Source: Thermoplasmata archaeon (GTDB lineage: Archaea; Thermoplasmatota; DAOVMN01). From it: a stretch of 6,723 bases of DNA. Shown here piece after piece: positions 1 to 6,335 of the stretch (positions are counted from its first letter, which is position 1; each line of letters starts with the position of its first letter). The stretch lies in assembly GCA_030630685.1 (NCBI GenBank), contig DAOVMN010000121.1, positions 1 to 6,723 of the forward strand, given 5' to 3'. The position numbers and the translations under genes are program-made. The notes beneath the pieces were generated by a model, which was not told the origin of the DNA, ran no database searches, and was given only the letters and a program-made list of their open reading frames with translations.

Positions 1-70
1 CTCGTCGTATTCTCGTTTTGGCCATGTAGCCCACATATAGGCTACAATATATAAGCCTTTCGACTGCAAG

Positions 71-356
71 TTGTGCCTTCTATTCTGGACTTTTTCAAGA
101 ACGAAAGAATTTGTAGCCTATAAAACCCATAATGTCAAGTAATAAGGTCATCCCGGTCGAAGTAAAACTCCAGGCCCGATCTGGGAAGGTATCACGAAGC
201 ATGAGATCATTCATTGAAACGTATAAACCTGAGATGGCGTTAATAGTGAGCTACAATCACATCAAAGATAAAAGAACGATTAATGGTTGCACAGTTCATT
301 TCATAGATATTATGGGGATGTGGAAACTCTTAGTAGGAAGGGATTTCGAAGTATAG
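71..356 (+). pseudogene. 3' remnant of an AAA ATPase with DUF4143 C-terminal domain, frameshifted
   Basis: The open frame from 132 to 356 encodes about 74 residues that read like the extreme C-terminus of archaeal/bacterial DUF4143 ATPases: a nuclease-like core strand with VIPVEVK, then SRSMRSFIETYKPE, a LIVS strand, INGCTVHF and a final MWKLL. Just upstream, a different frame (codons from about 71 to 139) reads FWTFSRTKEFVAYK, which matches the FW-RT-KEVDFVAYK segment that precedes VIPVEVK in the family. It then runs into tandem TAA stops at 140-145. The two frames join only through a frameshift near 139-146, and a TAG at 114-116 closes the second frame upstream. The ATPase (Walker) part is not in the window. 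I infer a decayed gene, although the left edge of the window hides how much remained. The ATG at 132 has no convincing ribosome binding site and is probably not a real start. Confidence 0.68.
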
Positions 357-485
357 CCGAATCAGTAGACAGTTTCAATGGGGCTGGTGGATCACCTCTT
401 ACGTAATCTACGGGGGGCCTTCCGGCCCTGTACCAGGTTATTCTGGCACTATTACGCTCGGATGTCGTCGCACTTTTCCGGGAAT
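357..485. other. Convergent intergenic region with a GC hairpin
   Basis: This 129-base stretch separates the plus-strand DUF4143 remnant from the minus-strand gene ending at 486. It holds a perfect 5-bp GC hairpin (GGGCC 415-419, loop TTCC, GGCCC 424-428) with no T-run on either side, so any terminator role is uncertain. It also holds GGATCACCTC at 389-398. The reverse complement, GAGGTGATCC, is a 10-base match to an ideal Shine-Dalgarno sequence, but no convincing gene follows it on the minus strand. I see no RNA gene. Confidence 0.4.
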
Positions 486-899
486 TCAATCCTCAGAAAT
501 AAAATAACGAGCAGCTTTTCGCAGAAAGACAGCTATCTGTTGGTTCTTGCTTTGCTGCTCAGGATAGGTGTACGAGAAGTCTTTCCAGTGTGGACGCTTG
601 TGCCCAAGCTTGCCCTTCAAACCGGTCATGAGGGTTTCGTAATGATCGGCATCCACCTTCCGGGCGACCTGGTTGGCTGCAACGAACCAGTGAAACTCTG
701 TCCCGGCAGCAGCACCAGACCCTTCCGGTGCTAACCTGCCCCTTCGACCTTTGGTGGCCCTGAACTCCAGTTTCCAGAGGTCCGGAGCGATTTTCTGTTC
801 CTTCCAGATCGCGTTCTCGTAGTTCCAGAGGTGAGTACCACCTATCGGCATGCCTGAATACTTCTTTCCCTTGAATTCCTTGATATCATCATACGTCAT
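486..899 (-). CDS. Unrecognised 137-aa protein, probably a conserved hypothetical
   Basis: I cannot assign a function. The minus-strand frame could start at a TTG (915-917), but the ATG at 897-899 is preferred because a purine-rich AAGGGAT lies just upstream and because the protein-like sequence begins with MTYDDIKEFKGKKYSG. The protein is soluble, with no signal peptide or membrane segment. It is rich in Trp, Gly, Lys and aromatic residues and has locally motif-like stretches: GGTHLWNYENAIW near the start, APEGSGAAAGTEFHWFVAANQ in the middle, then MTGLKGKLGHKRPHW, and a helical lysine-rich end. The composition is much more protein-like than that of the overlapping plus-strand frame, which I treat as a shadow. 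It begins 84 bases after the stop of the dehydrogenase/hydratase gene on the same strand, so it may be the last gene of the operon or have its own promoter in the AT-rich gap. It has no cysteine pairs or known catalytic signature that I can identify. Confidence 0.65.
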   Translation of the reverse strand: MTYDDIKEFKGKKYSGMPIGGTHLWNYENAIWKEQKIAPDLWKLEFRATKGRRGRLAPEGSGAAAGTEFHWFVAANQVARKVDADHYETLMTGLKGKLGHKRPHWKDFSYTYPEQQSKNQQIAVFLRKAARYFISED

Positions 900-983
900 G
901 GTATCCCTTTTTTGCAAATTATTCGAATATGATATGCATTCGATTACTATCCAACCTTTATTAATTTTATTGATATCTAATTC

Positions 984-3026
984 TCACTCGCCCTTGAACA
1001 CCGGCCTCCGCCGCTCCACCACAGATCTTAGCCCCTCGTAGGCATCCCTGGTGGAGAATATCTCTGGGAGATGGTCGAGTTCCATTTGCAGACCCTCGCC
1101 CAGATCGAGGATACCGCCTTCCTCTATGAGCTCGTTGGCAAGTTTTACGGCGATGGGGGCCTTGTAGGATATGGTCTTTGAGATATTTTTACCGAGCTCG
1201 TCCAACTCTCCCTCTCTCGATCCTGGTAGTATACTTTGAATGTTTGCATCAGAGAAATACTCTTTGATTTTCTTAAAATCCTCCGGCAGCTCGATTGCAC
1301 GTTTCTCTGACTTTTTCAAAACATCCTCACTCCTGGCAATCGCGGCAATCCTGGAGTCGATATCCTCGGGGGATTCCACATATTCTATCAGACCTATGGA
1401 GGCAGCGCTCTTTGTATCAAGGATCTTGCACGTGAAGATGAGATATTTTGCCAGCTCCTTCCCGATATACCGTGTGGTTCTCTGTGTGCCGCCAAGACCA
1501 GGATATATCCCTATACCTGTTTCCGGAAAACCGATGCTCCCTTTTTCTGTAGCCACAATTGTATCGGCTGTTAGTGCTATCTCGGCACCGCCTCCCAACG
1601 CAAGGCCGTCTAACTTTGCTATGATTAGTTTCTCGGATGAGTCGATCTTCTTGAGGACCGAATGCCCGTATTTAGTGAACTCGACGATGTCTTCTATCCT
1701 GTTGTCATCGATTTTCCCGAGGAAGTATTGAATCTCAGCCCCGGCAATAAAGGCCTTTCCGGCTCCCTCCAGAATAATAGCCTTGACATCCGGATCGCTA
1801 TCTGCCCTCGTGAACCGCTCGTCCAACTGGTGGATTACCTCCTCGTTTATCGCGTTCATTACCTCGGGCCTGTTAAAGATGATCCTCGCGATATCGCCAT
1901 TGATCTTTAGGTCCACATAGCTTATGTGCCATTCTTCCTTGTGGTCATACTGCTGTTTTAAAATCCCGGGCATACCAAGTCCGGGATATCTTTCAACGAA
2001 CTTCGCTACAATATCGTATGTGCGTTCGATACCATACCTGTTCATCATTTCAAATGGCCCAAATCTCCATCTGAGCCCTATCTTTGCACCCCTGTCGATG
2101 TCCTCGATTGTGGCCACTCCTTCCTCTACAAGCAGGCAGGCGATGGTGAAAACCGTGCCAAGGAGCCGCTCCTCCACAATCCCGGCATTTGCCGTATCGA
2201 TCTCTCCCTCTGTTATCCATGGCTCACCAATCTCGAACTGCTCCTTGAGGCGACTGCCGGGTCCGTAAAAATCGCCCACCTCATTTCTCAGGCTGACGGT
2301 GGAGTGATATGCTATTGGGATGCCCGTGGCGTTCATCAGTTCGAAAGGCCCCATTCCTATATCGAATACCTTCTTAGCAGTATCGTCTATCGTGGGGATA
2401 TCGACACCCTCTTTGAGAAGCCTGGTAGCCTCGTTCAGCCACGGCACGAAAAACCGGTTCACCGCAAACCCGGGTGCGTCCTTTACATTTATTGCTGTCT
2501 TGCCAATCAATCTGGAGAAGGTGCCGCCTAAAGCGATAGTCTCCTCGCTCGTATCCTTGCCTGGAATGACCTCCAAGAGACGGTTCTTTGCGGGATGGTA
2601 AAAGAAATGCAGACCAAGGAACCTGTCCTTTCGCCTCACCGCCGAGGCGAGCTCCGTGATCGAGAAGGATGACGTGTTCGAGGCAAGCACTGTTTTATTC
2701 CCACATAAGGCATCCAATCTCTTGAACAGATCCTTTTTGACACCCATGTCCTCGAATATCACCTCGATTACAAGGTCGGCGTCCTTTACCTCATCCAAGT
2801 TGGTAGTACCTCTAATCCGGCCAAGGATCTCTTCAGTCTGTTCTGGGGTGAAAATCCTGCGCTCCACGGCTTCGGATAGACTTTTCCGGATGTTCTCCAT
2901 TCCCCTTTCTACAAAGCGGTCCTCCATATCCACCATTACCACCTGTATGCCCTCTTGTGCGACCTTCTGGGCGATGCCGCTCCCCATGGTTCCTGCACCG
3001 ATTATGCCTATCTTATTTATGCTCAT
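984..3026 (-). CDS. Bifunctional 3-hydroxyacyl-CoA dehydrogenase / enoyl-CoA hydratase, archaeal fusion
   Basis: This 680-aa fusion should catalyse hydration of trans-2-enoyl-CoA (for example crotonyl-CoA) and NAD-dependent oxidation of the resulting (S)-3-hydroxyacyl-CoA, in the cytoplasm. Residues 1-185 form a Rossmann domain with GAGTMG at 10-15 and Asp33 at the end of strand 2, which favours NAD over NADP. The dehydrogenase signature follows, with Glu88, SNTSS 116-120, the catalytic-type His140 in LHFFYHP, and Glu152. Two copies of the C-terminal 3HCDH helical domain follow (about 186-280 and 285-365; both contain GPFE-MN). Residues 370-680 are a crotonase fold with oxyanion-hole segments GKAFIAGAEI (423-432) and LGGGAEIA (477-484). 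Both acid/base glutamates are present (Glu482 and Glu502 in FPETGIG). The dehydrogenase-first order is the archaeal type. I chose the ATG at 3024-3026 because GGGGGAAG precedes it and it starts directly at the Rossmann strand; an ATG 11 codons earlier overlaps the upstream ORF. Physiological direction and chain length cannot be read from sequence. Confidence 0.95.
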   Translation of the reverse strand: MSINKIGIIGAGTMGSGIAQKVAQEGIQVVMVDMEDRFVERGMENIRKSLSEAVERRIFTPEQTEEILGRIRGTTNLDEVKDADLVIEVIFEDMGVKKDLFKRLDALCGNKTVLASNTSSFSITELASAVRRKDRFLGLHFFYHPAKNRLLEVIPGKDTSEETIALGGTFSRLIGKTAINVKDAPGFAVNRFFVPWLNEATRLLKEGVDIPTIDDTAKKVFDIGMGPFELMNATGIPIAYHSTVSLRNEVGDFYGPGSRLKEQFEIGEPWITEGEIDTANAGIVEERLLGTVFTIACLLVEEGVATIEDIDRGAKIGLRWRFGPFEMMNRYGIERTYDIVAKFVERYPGLGMPGILKQQYDHKEEWHISYVDLKINGDIARIIFNRPEVMNAINEEVIHQLDERFTRADSDPDVKAIILEGAGKAFIAGAEIQYFLGKIDDNRIEDIVEFTKYGHSVLKKIDSSEKLIIAKLDGLALGGGAEIALTADTIVATEKGSIGFPETGIGIYPGLGGTQRTTRYIGKELAKYLIFTCKILDTKSAASIGLIEYVESPEDIDSRIAAIARSEDVLKKSEKRAIELPEDFKKIKEYFSDANIQSILPGSREGELDELGKNISKTISYKAPIAVKLANELIEEGGILDLGEGLQMELDHLPEIFSTRDAYEGLRSVVERRRPVFKGE

Positions 3027-3039
3027 GATCTTCCCCCGT

Positions 3040-3255
3040 TTATTGATAATTTTCTTCATACATTGTTCCCGGCATATACAACGTTGGCGAAGACAATGTC
3101 CCGAAGCGTATATGTGTTAAAGGCTGGGATTGATATAACTTGAGCATGAAGGGGATGTATTCATCCTCTCTTTCCTGCCGGTATACGGTTTCACCATTTC
3201 CGATATTCCAGAGCTCAAATGGCCGGGCAGGCTTACCGTATATTTTAGCGGTCAT
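3040..3255 (-). CDS. Small ORF of unknown function (71 aa), translationally coupled to hepT
   Basis: The ATG at 3253-3255 overlaps the hepT TGA stop as ATGA. It is preceded by a strong Shine-Dalgarno sequence, GAGGAGG (minus strand, 3260-3266), only 4 bases away. The ORF ends 13 bases before the dehydrogenase/hydratase start, with that gene's ribosome binding site in the gap. Placement therefore argues for real translation. I do not recognise the product. It is soluble; the first 45 residues look protein-like (KPARPFELWNIGNGETVYRQ and an acidic EREDEY stretch), while the last 25 (after QSQPL) look lower in quality and could be read-through of a broken longer gene. It could be a truncated remnant, a small accessory protein of the toxin-antitoxin pair, or a chance frame that benefits from the neighbouring ribosome site. 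Confidence 0.45.
   Translation of the reverse strand: MTAKIYGKPARPFELWNIGNGETVYRQEREDEYIPFMLKLYQSQPLTHIRFGTLSSPTLYMPGTMYEENYQ
3073..3080 (-). promoter_or_regulatory. Possible archaeal TATA box before the dehydrogenase/hydratase gene
   Basis: On the minus strand the sequence reads GTTGTATATG about 47 bases before the ATG at 3026. This would place a start site about 20-25 bases before the ATG if it is a TATA element. It lies inside the small upstream ORF and similar AT-rich strings occur nearby (GTTATATC, CACATATACG), so the call is weak. It would give the fusion gene expression independent of the toxin-antitoxin genes. Confidence 0.25.
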
Positions 3256-3590
3256 TTTTCCTCCTCTATAATAGCGAGCAAATTCTGCTTTAATAAAGGC
3301 AATTCTTTTTCAACAACTCCCCAGGTAAATTCTATATCAACTCCAAAGTACCCATGGATAAGTTTGTCTCGCATACCAGCAATCTTTCTCCAAGGGATAT
3401 CACTATACTTTTCTTTGAATTCTTGAGGCAGATTTTTCACAGCTTCACCAATTATTTCAAGCCTTCGTATAACCATATCTTGTAAAGGCACAGATTTTAA
3501 AAAGTCATCTTTGGTCTTCTCTTCTGTGTATTCTTCTATGTGTTTGATGCTCTCAAGTATATGCTCAAGGAATATCTTATAATTTTTCAT
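3252..3590 (-). CDS. hepT: HepT-like HEPN ribonuclease toxin (DUF86 family)
   Basis: This is a 112-aa all-helical HEPN protein, the toxin half of a type VII MntA/HepT toxin-antitoxin pair. In characterised systems HepT is an RNase that cleaves RNA (tRNA in some cases) and is silenced by AMP modification of the tyrosine in its active motif. The defining RX4HXY motif is intact: Arg74, His79 and Tyr81 in MRDKLIHGYFGVD. The family's IRRLEIIGEAVKNLP helix (41-55) is also present, as is the usual length of about 110 aa. The start codon lies 14 bases inside the end of mntA, with a GGAG ribosome site 8 bases before it, so the two are translationally coupled with the antitoxin first. Its TGA overlaps the ATG of the next small ORF. 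Nothing is missing from the active motif, so the toxin is probably functional. The family assignment is firm; the target RNA is unknown. Confidence 0.94.
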   Translation of the reverse strand: MKNYKIFLEHILESIKHIEEYTEEKTKDDFLKSVPLQDMVIRRLEIIGEAVKNLPQEFKEKYSDIPWRKIAGMRDKLIHGYFGVDIEFTWGVVEKELPLLKQNLLAIIEEEK

Positions 3591-3873
3591 AAAAAATCTC
3601 CTGCTCCTTTAGGATGTGATCTTTAAGCAAGGGATGGACGGACCGATAGGTCAATACATCTACTTTGCGGTTTAATACTTCTTCAAGTTCTAACTCGAGC
3701 CCTACAAGGTCAAGCAGGGTTTTGTTCTCTCTATCTTTAAACTCCACTAAAATATCAACATCACTCTCTGGTTTTTCTTCACCCCGAACAAAAGAACCGA
3801 ATAGAGCCGCTTTTTTAACACCGTACTCTTGAAGGACAGGAATAATCTTCTTTTTCATTCCATAAACAGTCAT
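3577..3873 (-). CDS. mntA: MntA-like minimal nucleotidyltransferase antitoxin
   Basis: This is a 98-aa minimal nucleotidyltransferase of the DNA polymerase beta superfamily. In type VII systems it transfers AMP units from ATP to the HepT active-site tyrosine, switching the RNase off. The GSX10DXD motif is complete: Gly26-Ser27, then Asp38 and Asp40 in ESDVDILVEF. A likely third carboxylate is Asp72 in NRKVDVLT. The length is normal for a stand-alone MNT. I chose the ATG at 3871-3873 because GGAGGG (minus strand, 3884-3889) sits 10 bases upstream; an in-frame ATG five codons later has no such site. It starts 34 bases after the thiolase stop and overlaps hepT by 14 bases. It is therefore likely to be co-transcribed with the acyl-CoA genes, unless a promoter lies within the thiolase end. 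Assignment of the pair is firm; function in this host is inferred from the family. Confidence 0.94.
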   Translation of the reverse strand: MTVYGMKKKIIPVLQEYGVKKAALFGSFVRGEEKPESDVDILVEFKDRENKTLLDLVGLELELEEVLNRKVDVLTYRSVHPLLKDHILKEQEIFYEKL

Positions 3874-3907
3874 TTTTCTCTAACCCTCCAACACATTTCA
3901 CATCCTT

Positions 3908-5116
3908 TCACTCGACCCTCACCTCTAAAACCATGGCCGCAGCCGAGTCCCCGGCAGCGCAGCCGTCAAAGAGCCCATAGCCCCCCCCTTTCATCGCCAG
4001 CTCCTCGATCAGCTCGATTATCAGTCTTGCCGCGGTTGGTCCCTGTGGATGGCCATAGACGAGGGAGCAGCCAAAGTTGTTCATGTCCTTCCAGTCGATA
4101 TCCATCTCCCTGCAGAAGTAGATGTCGTTTACTGCAAAAGGTGTGTGTGTCTTGGTCACCCGGACATCCGCCATGGATATTCCTGCCTGTTCCAGTGCCC
4201 TCCTGCCTGCAGGGACGATGGCCATGGCCATATACCCCTTCTTTGCCCTTCCCTCGGCATAGGACACCACCCGAACTTCGATGCCTTCATCCCTTCCCAT
4301 CTTCTTTGCTCTCTCCCTCGTAGTGACTATGATGCCGCAGTTGGCATCTGCCGGGTAGGTCTGGGTTCCATAGGTGACTGTACCTTCCGGCAGCACAGGC
4401 TTGAGTTTCTGCAGCCCTTCTAAGGTAGTTGGATAGATCCCCTCGTCTCCCTTCACAGTGGCCAGAACCTTGCGTCCCCTTCTGTCCTTGACCTCGATTG
4501 GTGTGATCATGTACCTCTTCTGGAAGGCCTGATCATCCTTGAGAGCATCCTTGTACTGGGTGTTTCGCAGGAAGGTGATCTTGTCCTGCTCCTCCTTGGT
4601 GATACCTGCCTCCTTGGCCACATTCTCCGCAGTCTCTATCATCGCGTTCTTGGCGAATGGGTCATAACCAAAATTGTCCCATACCCAGCTCTCTTTATCC
4701 ATCGTGGCACCGGGAGCCTGAGGGTTGGGATAGACAAGGAGCGGACCATTGGAGCAGCGGTCAGCGCATATCACGAGGATATTCTTGAATCCTCCTCTCT
4801 CTATCTCATGGGCGGCCACCTCGACACTTTTTACTCCAGTGGAGCAGGCCTGGCCGATCATTGGGCCGGTAATGTATTCTGCTCCGATCATACCGGCGAG
4901 CCATGGTGTTCCATAGAAGTTGTGTGTTTGCGGGATGGTGATCCCGAGTATGAGCTCGTCGAATTCCTTTGGAGATATCGCCTTCTCCTCAAGGAACCCT
5001 TTGGAAATCTCTGCTGCGAATTTGATGGCATGGAGATTCTGAAAGCTTCCCTGCCACCTGCAGAACGGCGTACTCCAGTAGCCGCCATAGGGTATGTAAG
5101 CCTCTTTGAAAACCAT
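3908..5116 (-). CDS. Thiolase family protein (probable acetyl-CoA C-acyltransferase)
   Basis: This is a 402-aa thiolase-fold enzyme, expected to cleave 3-ketoacyl-CoA with CoA to acetyl-CoA and a shortened acyl-CoA, or to condense two acyl-CoAs. The nucleophilic cysteine is Cys91 in GQACSTGVKSVEVAA. The C-terminal half carries the GHPQGPTAAR loop with His356 and a cysteine in FDGCAAGDSAAA (Cys386), the usual acid/base residue. Two sites differ from textbook thiolases: the NEAF motif is replaced by HTPF (324-327) in KTHTPFAVND, and the CxGGGxG loop reads GCAAGDS. This is a divergent subgroup, so substrate choice should not be copied from FadA or AtoB. Length is normal and no residues appear lost. 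The ATG follows the etfA stop with no gap (TAA then ATG), and its GAGGTG ribosome site lies inside the etfA 3' end, so the two are tightly coupled. It probably works with the dehydrogenase/hydratase encoded downstream. No DUF35 partner, often found beside archaeal thiolases, is in the window. Confidence 0.92.
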   Translation of the reverse strand: MVFKEAYIPYGGYWSTPFCRWQGSFQNLHAIKFAAEISKGFLEEKAISPKEFDELILGITIPQTHNFYGTPWLAGMIGAEYITGPMIGQACSTGVKSVEVAAHEIERGGFKNILVICADRCSNGPLLVYPNPQAPGATMDKESWVWDNFGYDPFAKNAMIETAENVAKEAGITKEEQDKITFLRNTQYKDALKDDQAFQKRYMITPIEVKDRRGRKVLATVKGDEGIYPTTLEGLQKLKPVLPEGTVTYGTQTYPADANCGIIVTTRERAKKMGRDEGIEVRVVSYAEGRAKKGYMAMAIVPAGRRALEQAGISMADVRVTKTHTPFAVNDIYFCREMDIDWKDMNNFGCSLVYGHPQGPTAARLIIELIEELAMKGGGYGLFDGCAAGDSAAAMVLEVRVE

Positions 5117-6322
5117 TTAATGCACCTCTTTGTTCTTATTTACCAGACTTTTTATCTCTTCATTCAATACAGGTACGAGCTCGAAGAGGTCCCCGACAAT
5201 GCCGTAATCTGCGATATCGAAGATCGGCGCCTCGGGATCCTTGTTTATAGCCACTATGGTATCGGACCCCTTCATTCCTACCTGATGCTGGATCTTACCA
5301 GAAATTCCACATGCGATATAAAGCTTGGGGGCAACGGTTTTTCCCGTCTGGCCCACCTGGTCCGATCTTGGTCTCCAGCCGGCATCCACCGCCGCCCTCG
5401 ATGCCCCCACAGCCCCTCCGAGGGTATCGGCCAGTTCATCTAAGATCCGGAAATCTTCCGCAGAGCCCATCCCTCTTCCGCCTGAGACTATGATGTCCAC
5501 TTCCTCGAGGCTCTTGGCACCCGTTTCCACGGTTCTGACGATATCTTTTATCACGACCCTCATGTCCTTGGCTTTAATCTCGACCGGTACGGTTATTATT
5601 TCCGCTTTCCTGGAATAATCGGGCTCGTGCGTTTTCATGACATTTGGCCGGACAGTGGCCATCTGCGGGCGCACATTCGGGCAGATGATGTCTGCCATGA
5701 TATTCCCGCCAAAGGCTGGCCTGGATTGGAGAAGTAGGCCATCCTTGATCGATAGACCGGTACAATCCGCTGTCAGGCCCAAACCCACGGTTGCAGCAAC
5801 CCTGGGTGCGAGGTCTCTACCTACATGCGTCGCGGGGAAAAGCACGATACTCGGCCTATACTTTAATATCAGGCCTGTCAATATCATAGAATAGGTTTGC
5901 GTGTGGTATTCCCGGAGTTTGTCATCCTCTGCCAGATAGATCACATCCGCACCGTAGGCGGCAAGCTCGTTGCAATGTTCCCTGGCCTTATCCCCAAGGA
6001 GAACCGCCCCCACGTTCTCTCCAAGGGTATCTGCGAGCTCACGTGCCTTGCTTGCAAGCTCAAGGCTGACCTTTTTTATCCCCTCACCGTGAAGCTCCAC
6101 GAAGGTCCAAACGCCCTTGTACTCGGAAAGGTCCTCTGCCCTCTGCTCTGGCCTTTTCAGCTCTATCGCCTCGAATTTGCAGGAATCCACACAGGCTCCA
6201 CAGAGTGTGCAGTTCGGCCCGATCTCGGCTTTCTTGTCCTTCACGATTATCGCACCGAACGGACATGCCTTTACACATAAACCGCAGCCCGTGCATTTCT
6301 CAAGAATGATTTTTATTGTCAA
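5117..6322 (-). CDS. etfA: Electron transfer flavoprotein alpha subunit with N-terminal 2x[4Fe-4S] ferredoxin domain
   Basis: This is a 401-aa EtfA that would accept electrons from acyl-CoA dehydrogenases and pass them on through FAD. Residues 1-55 are a two-cluster ferredoxin domain: Cys10, 13, 16 and 20 (CTGCGLCVKACP), then Cys38, 41, 44 and 48. Residues about 68-255 are the alpha-subunit N-terminal domain. Residues about 275-390 are the FAD domain, with SGGRGMGS, GASRAAVDAGW (306-316), VGQTG (323-327), GISGKIQH (339-346), NKD (360-362) and ADYGIVGD. The fused ferredoxin module is known from LctC and from CarE of caffeyl-CoA reductase, where ETFs link to ferredoxin or bifurcate electrons. 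Whether this one bifurcates depends on EtfB, which is not in the window although it usually sits next to etfA. The start is a TTG (6320-6322), supported by GAGGTGA 6 bases upstream and by the cluster domain starting at once. The TTG overlaps an upstream TGA, and the HEPN stub ends inside the ribosome site. Confidence 0.95.
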   Translation of the reverse strand: MTIKIILEKCTGCGLCVKACPFGAIIVKDKKAEIGPNCTLCGACVDSCKFEAIELKRPEQRAEDLSEYKGVWTFVELHGEGIKKVSLELASKARELADTLGENVGAVLLGDKAREHCNELAAYGADVIYLAEDDKLREYHTQTYSMILTGLILKYRPSIVLFPATHVGRDLAPRVAATVGLGLTADCTGLSIKDGLLLQSRPAFGGNIMADIICPNVRPQMATVRPNVMKTHEPDYSRKAEIITVPVEIKAKDMRVVIKDIVRTVETGAKSLEEVDIIVSGGRGMGSAEDFRILDELADTLGGAVGASRAAVDAGWRPRSDQVGQTGKTVAPKLYIACGISGKIQHQVGMKGSDTIVAINKDPEAPIFDIADYGIVGDLFELVPVLNEEIKSLVNKNKEVH

Positions 6323-6328
6323 CTTATG

Positions 6329-6335
6329 TCACCTC
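6329..6335 (-). promoter_or_regulatory. Shine-Dalgarno site that sets the TTG start of etfA
   Basis: On the minus strand GAGGTGA lies 6 bases before TTG at 6320-6322. It is a 7-base complement to the usual 16S 3' end. It decides for the TTG start, since no ATG lies between the upstream stops and the first cluster cysteine. The TGA of the upstream HEPN stub is the last three bases of this site. Confidence 0.75.

Noticed and set aside
372..398. GTTTCAAT at 372-379 resembles the end of many CRISPR repeats
   Set aside because: There is only one copy in the window, with no regularly spaced repetition and no cas genes.
383..398. GAGGTGATCC on the minus strand as a ribosome site for another gene; also similarity of GGATCACCTC to the 16S rRNA 3' end
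   Set aside because: The best following start is a TTG giving only 22 codons, antisense to the DUF4143 remnant. The 16S-like string is only about ten bases, with no rRNA sequence around it.
378..734. 118-codon plus-strand frame
   Set aside because: It overlaps the more protein-like minus-strand gene at 486-899, is rich in Arg/Cys/Leu without family features, and has no convincing ribosome site.
984..3026. Possibility that dehydrogenase and hydratase are two genes or a frameshifted pair
   Set aside because: One uninterrupted frame covers both, with full motifs in each half, as in known archaeal fusions.
3027..3059. Upstream ATG giving an 11-residue extension of the dehydrogenase/hydratase
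   Set aside because: The extension has no family counterpart, overlaps the small upstream ORF, and contains the ribosome site of the better start at 3026.
4808..5443. 211-codon plus-strand frame antisense to thiolase and etfA
   Set aside because: It lies opposite two certain genes whose motifs are complete, and its composition is that of a codon shadow.
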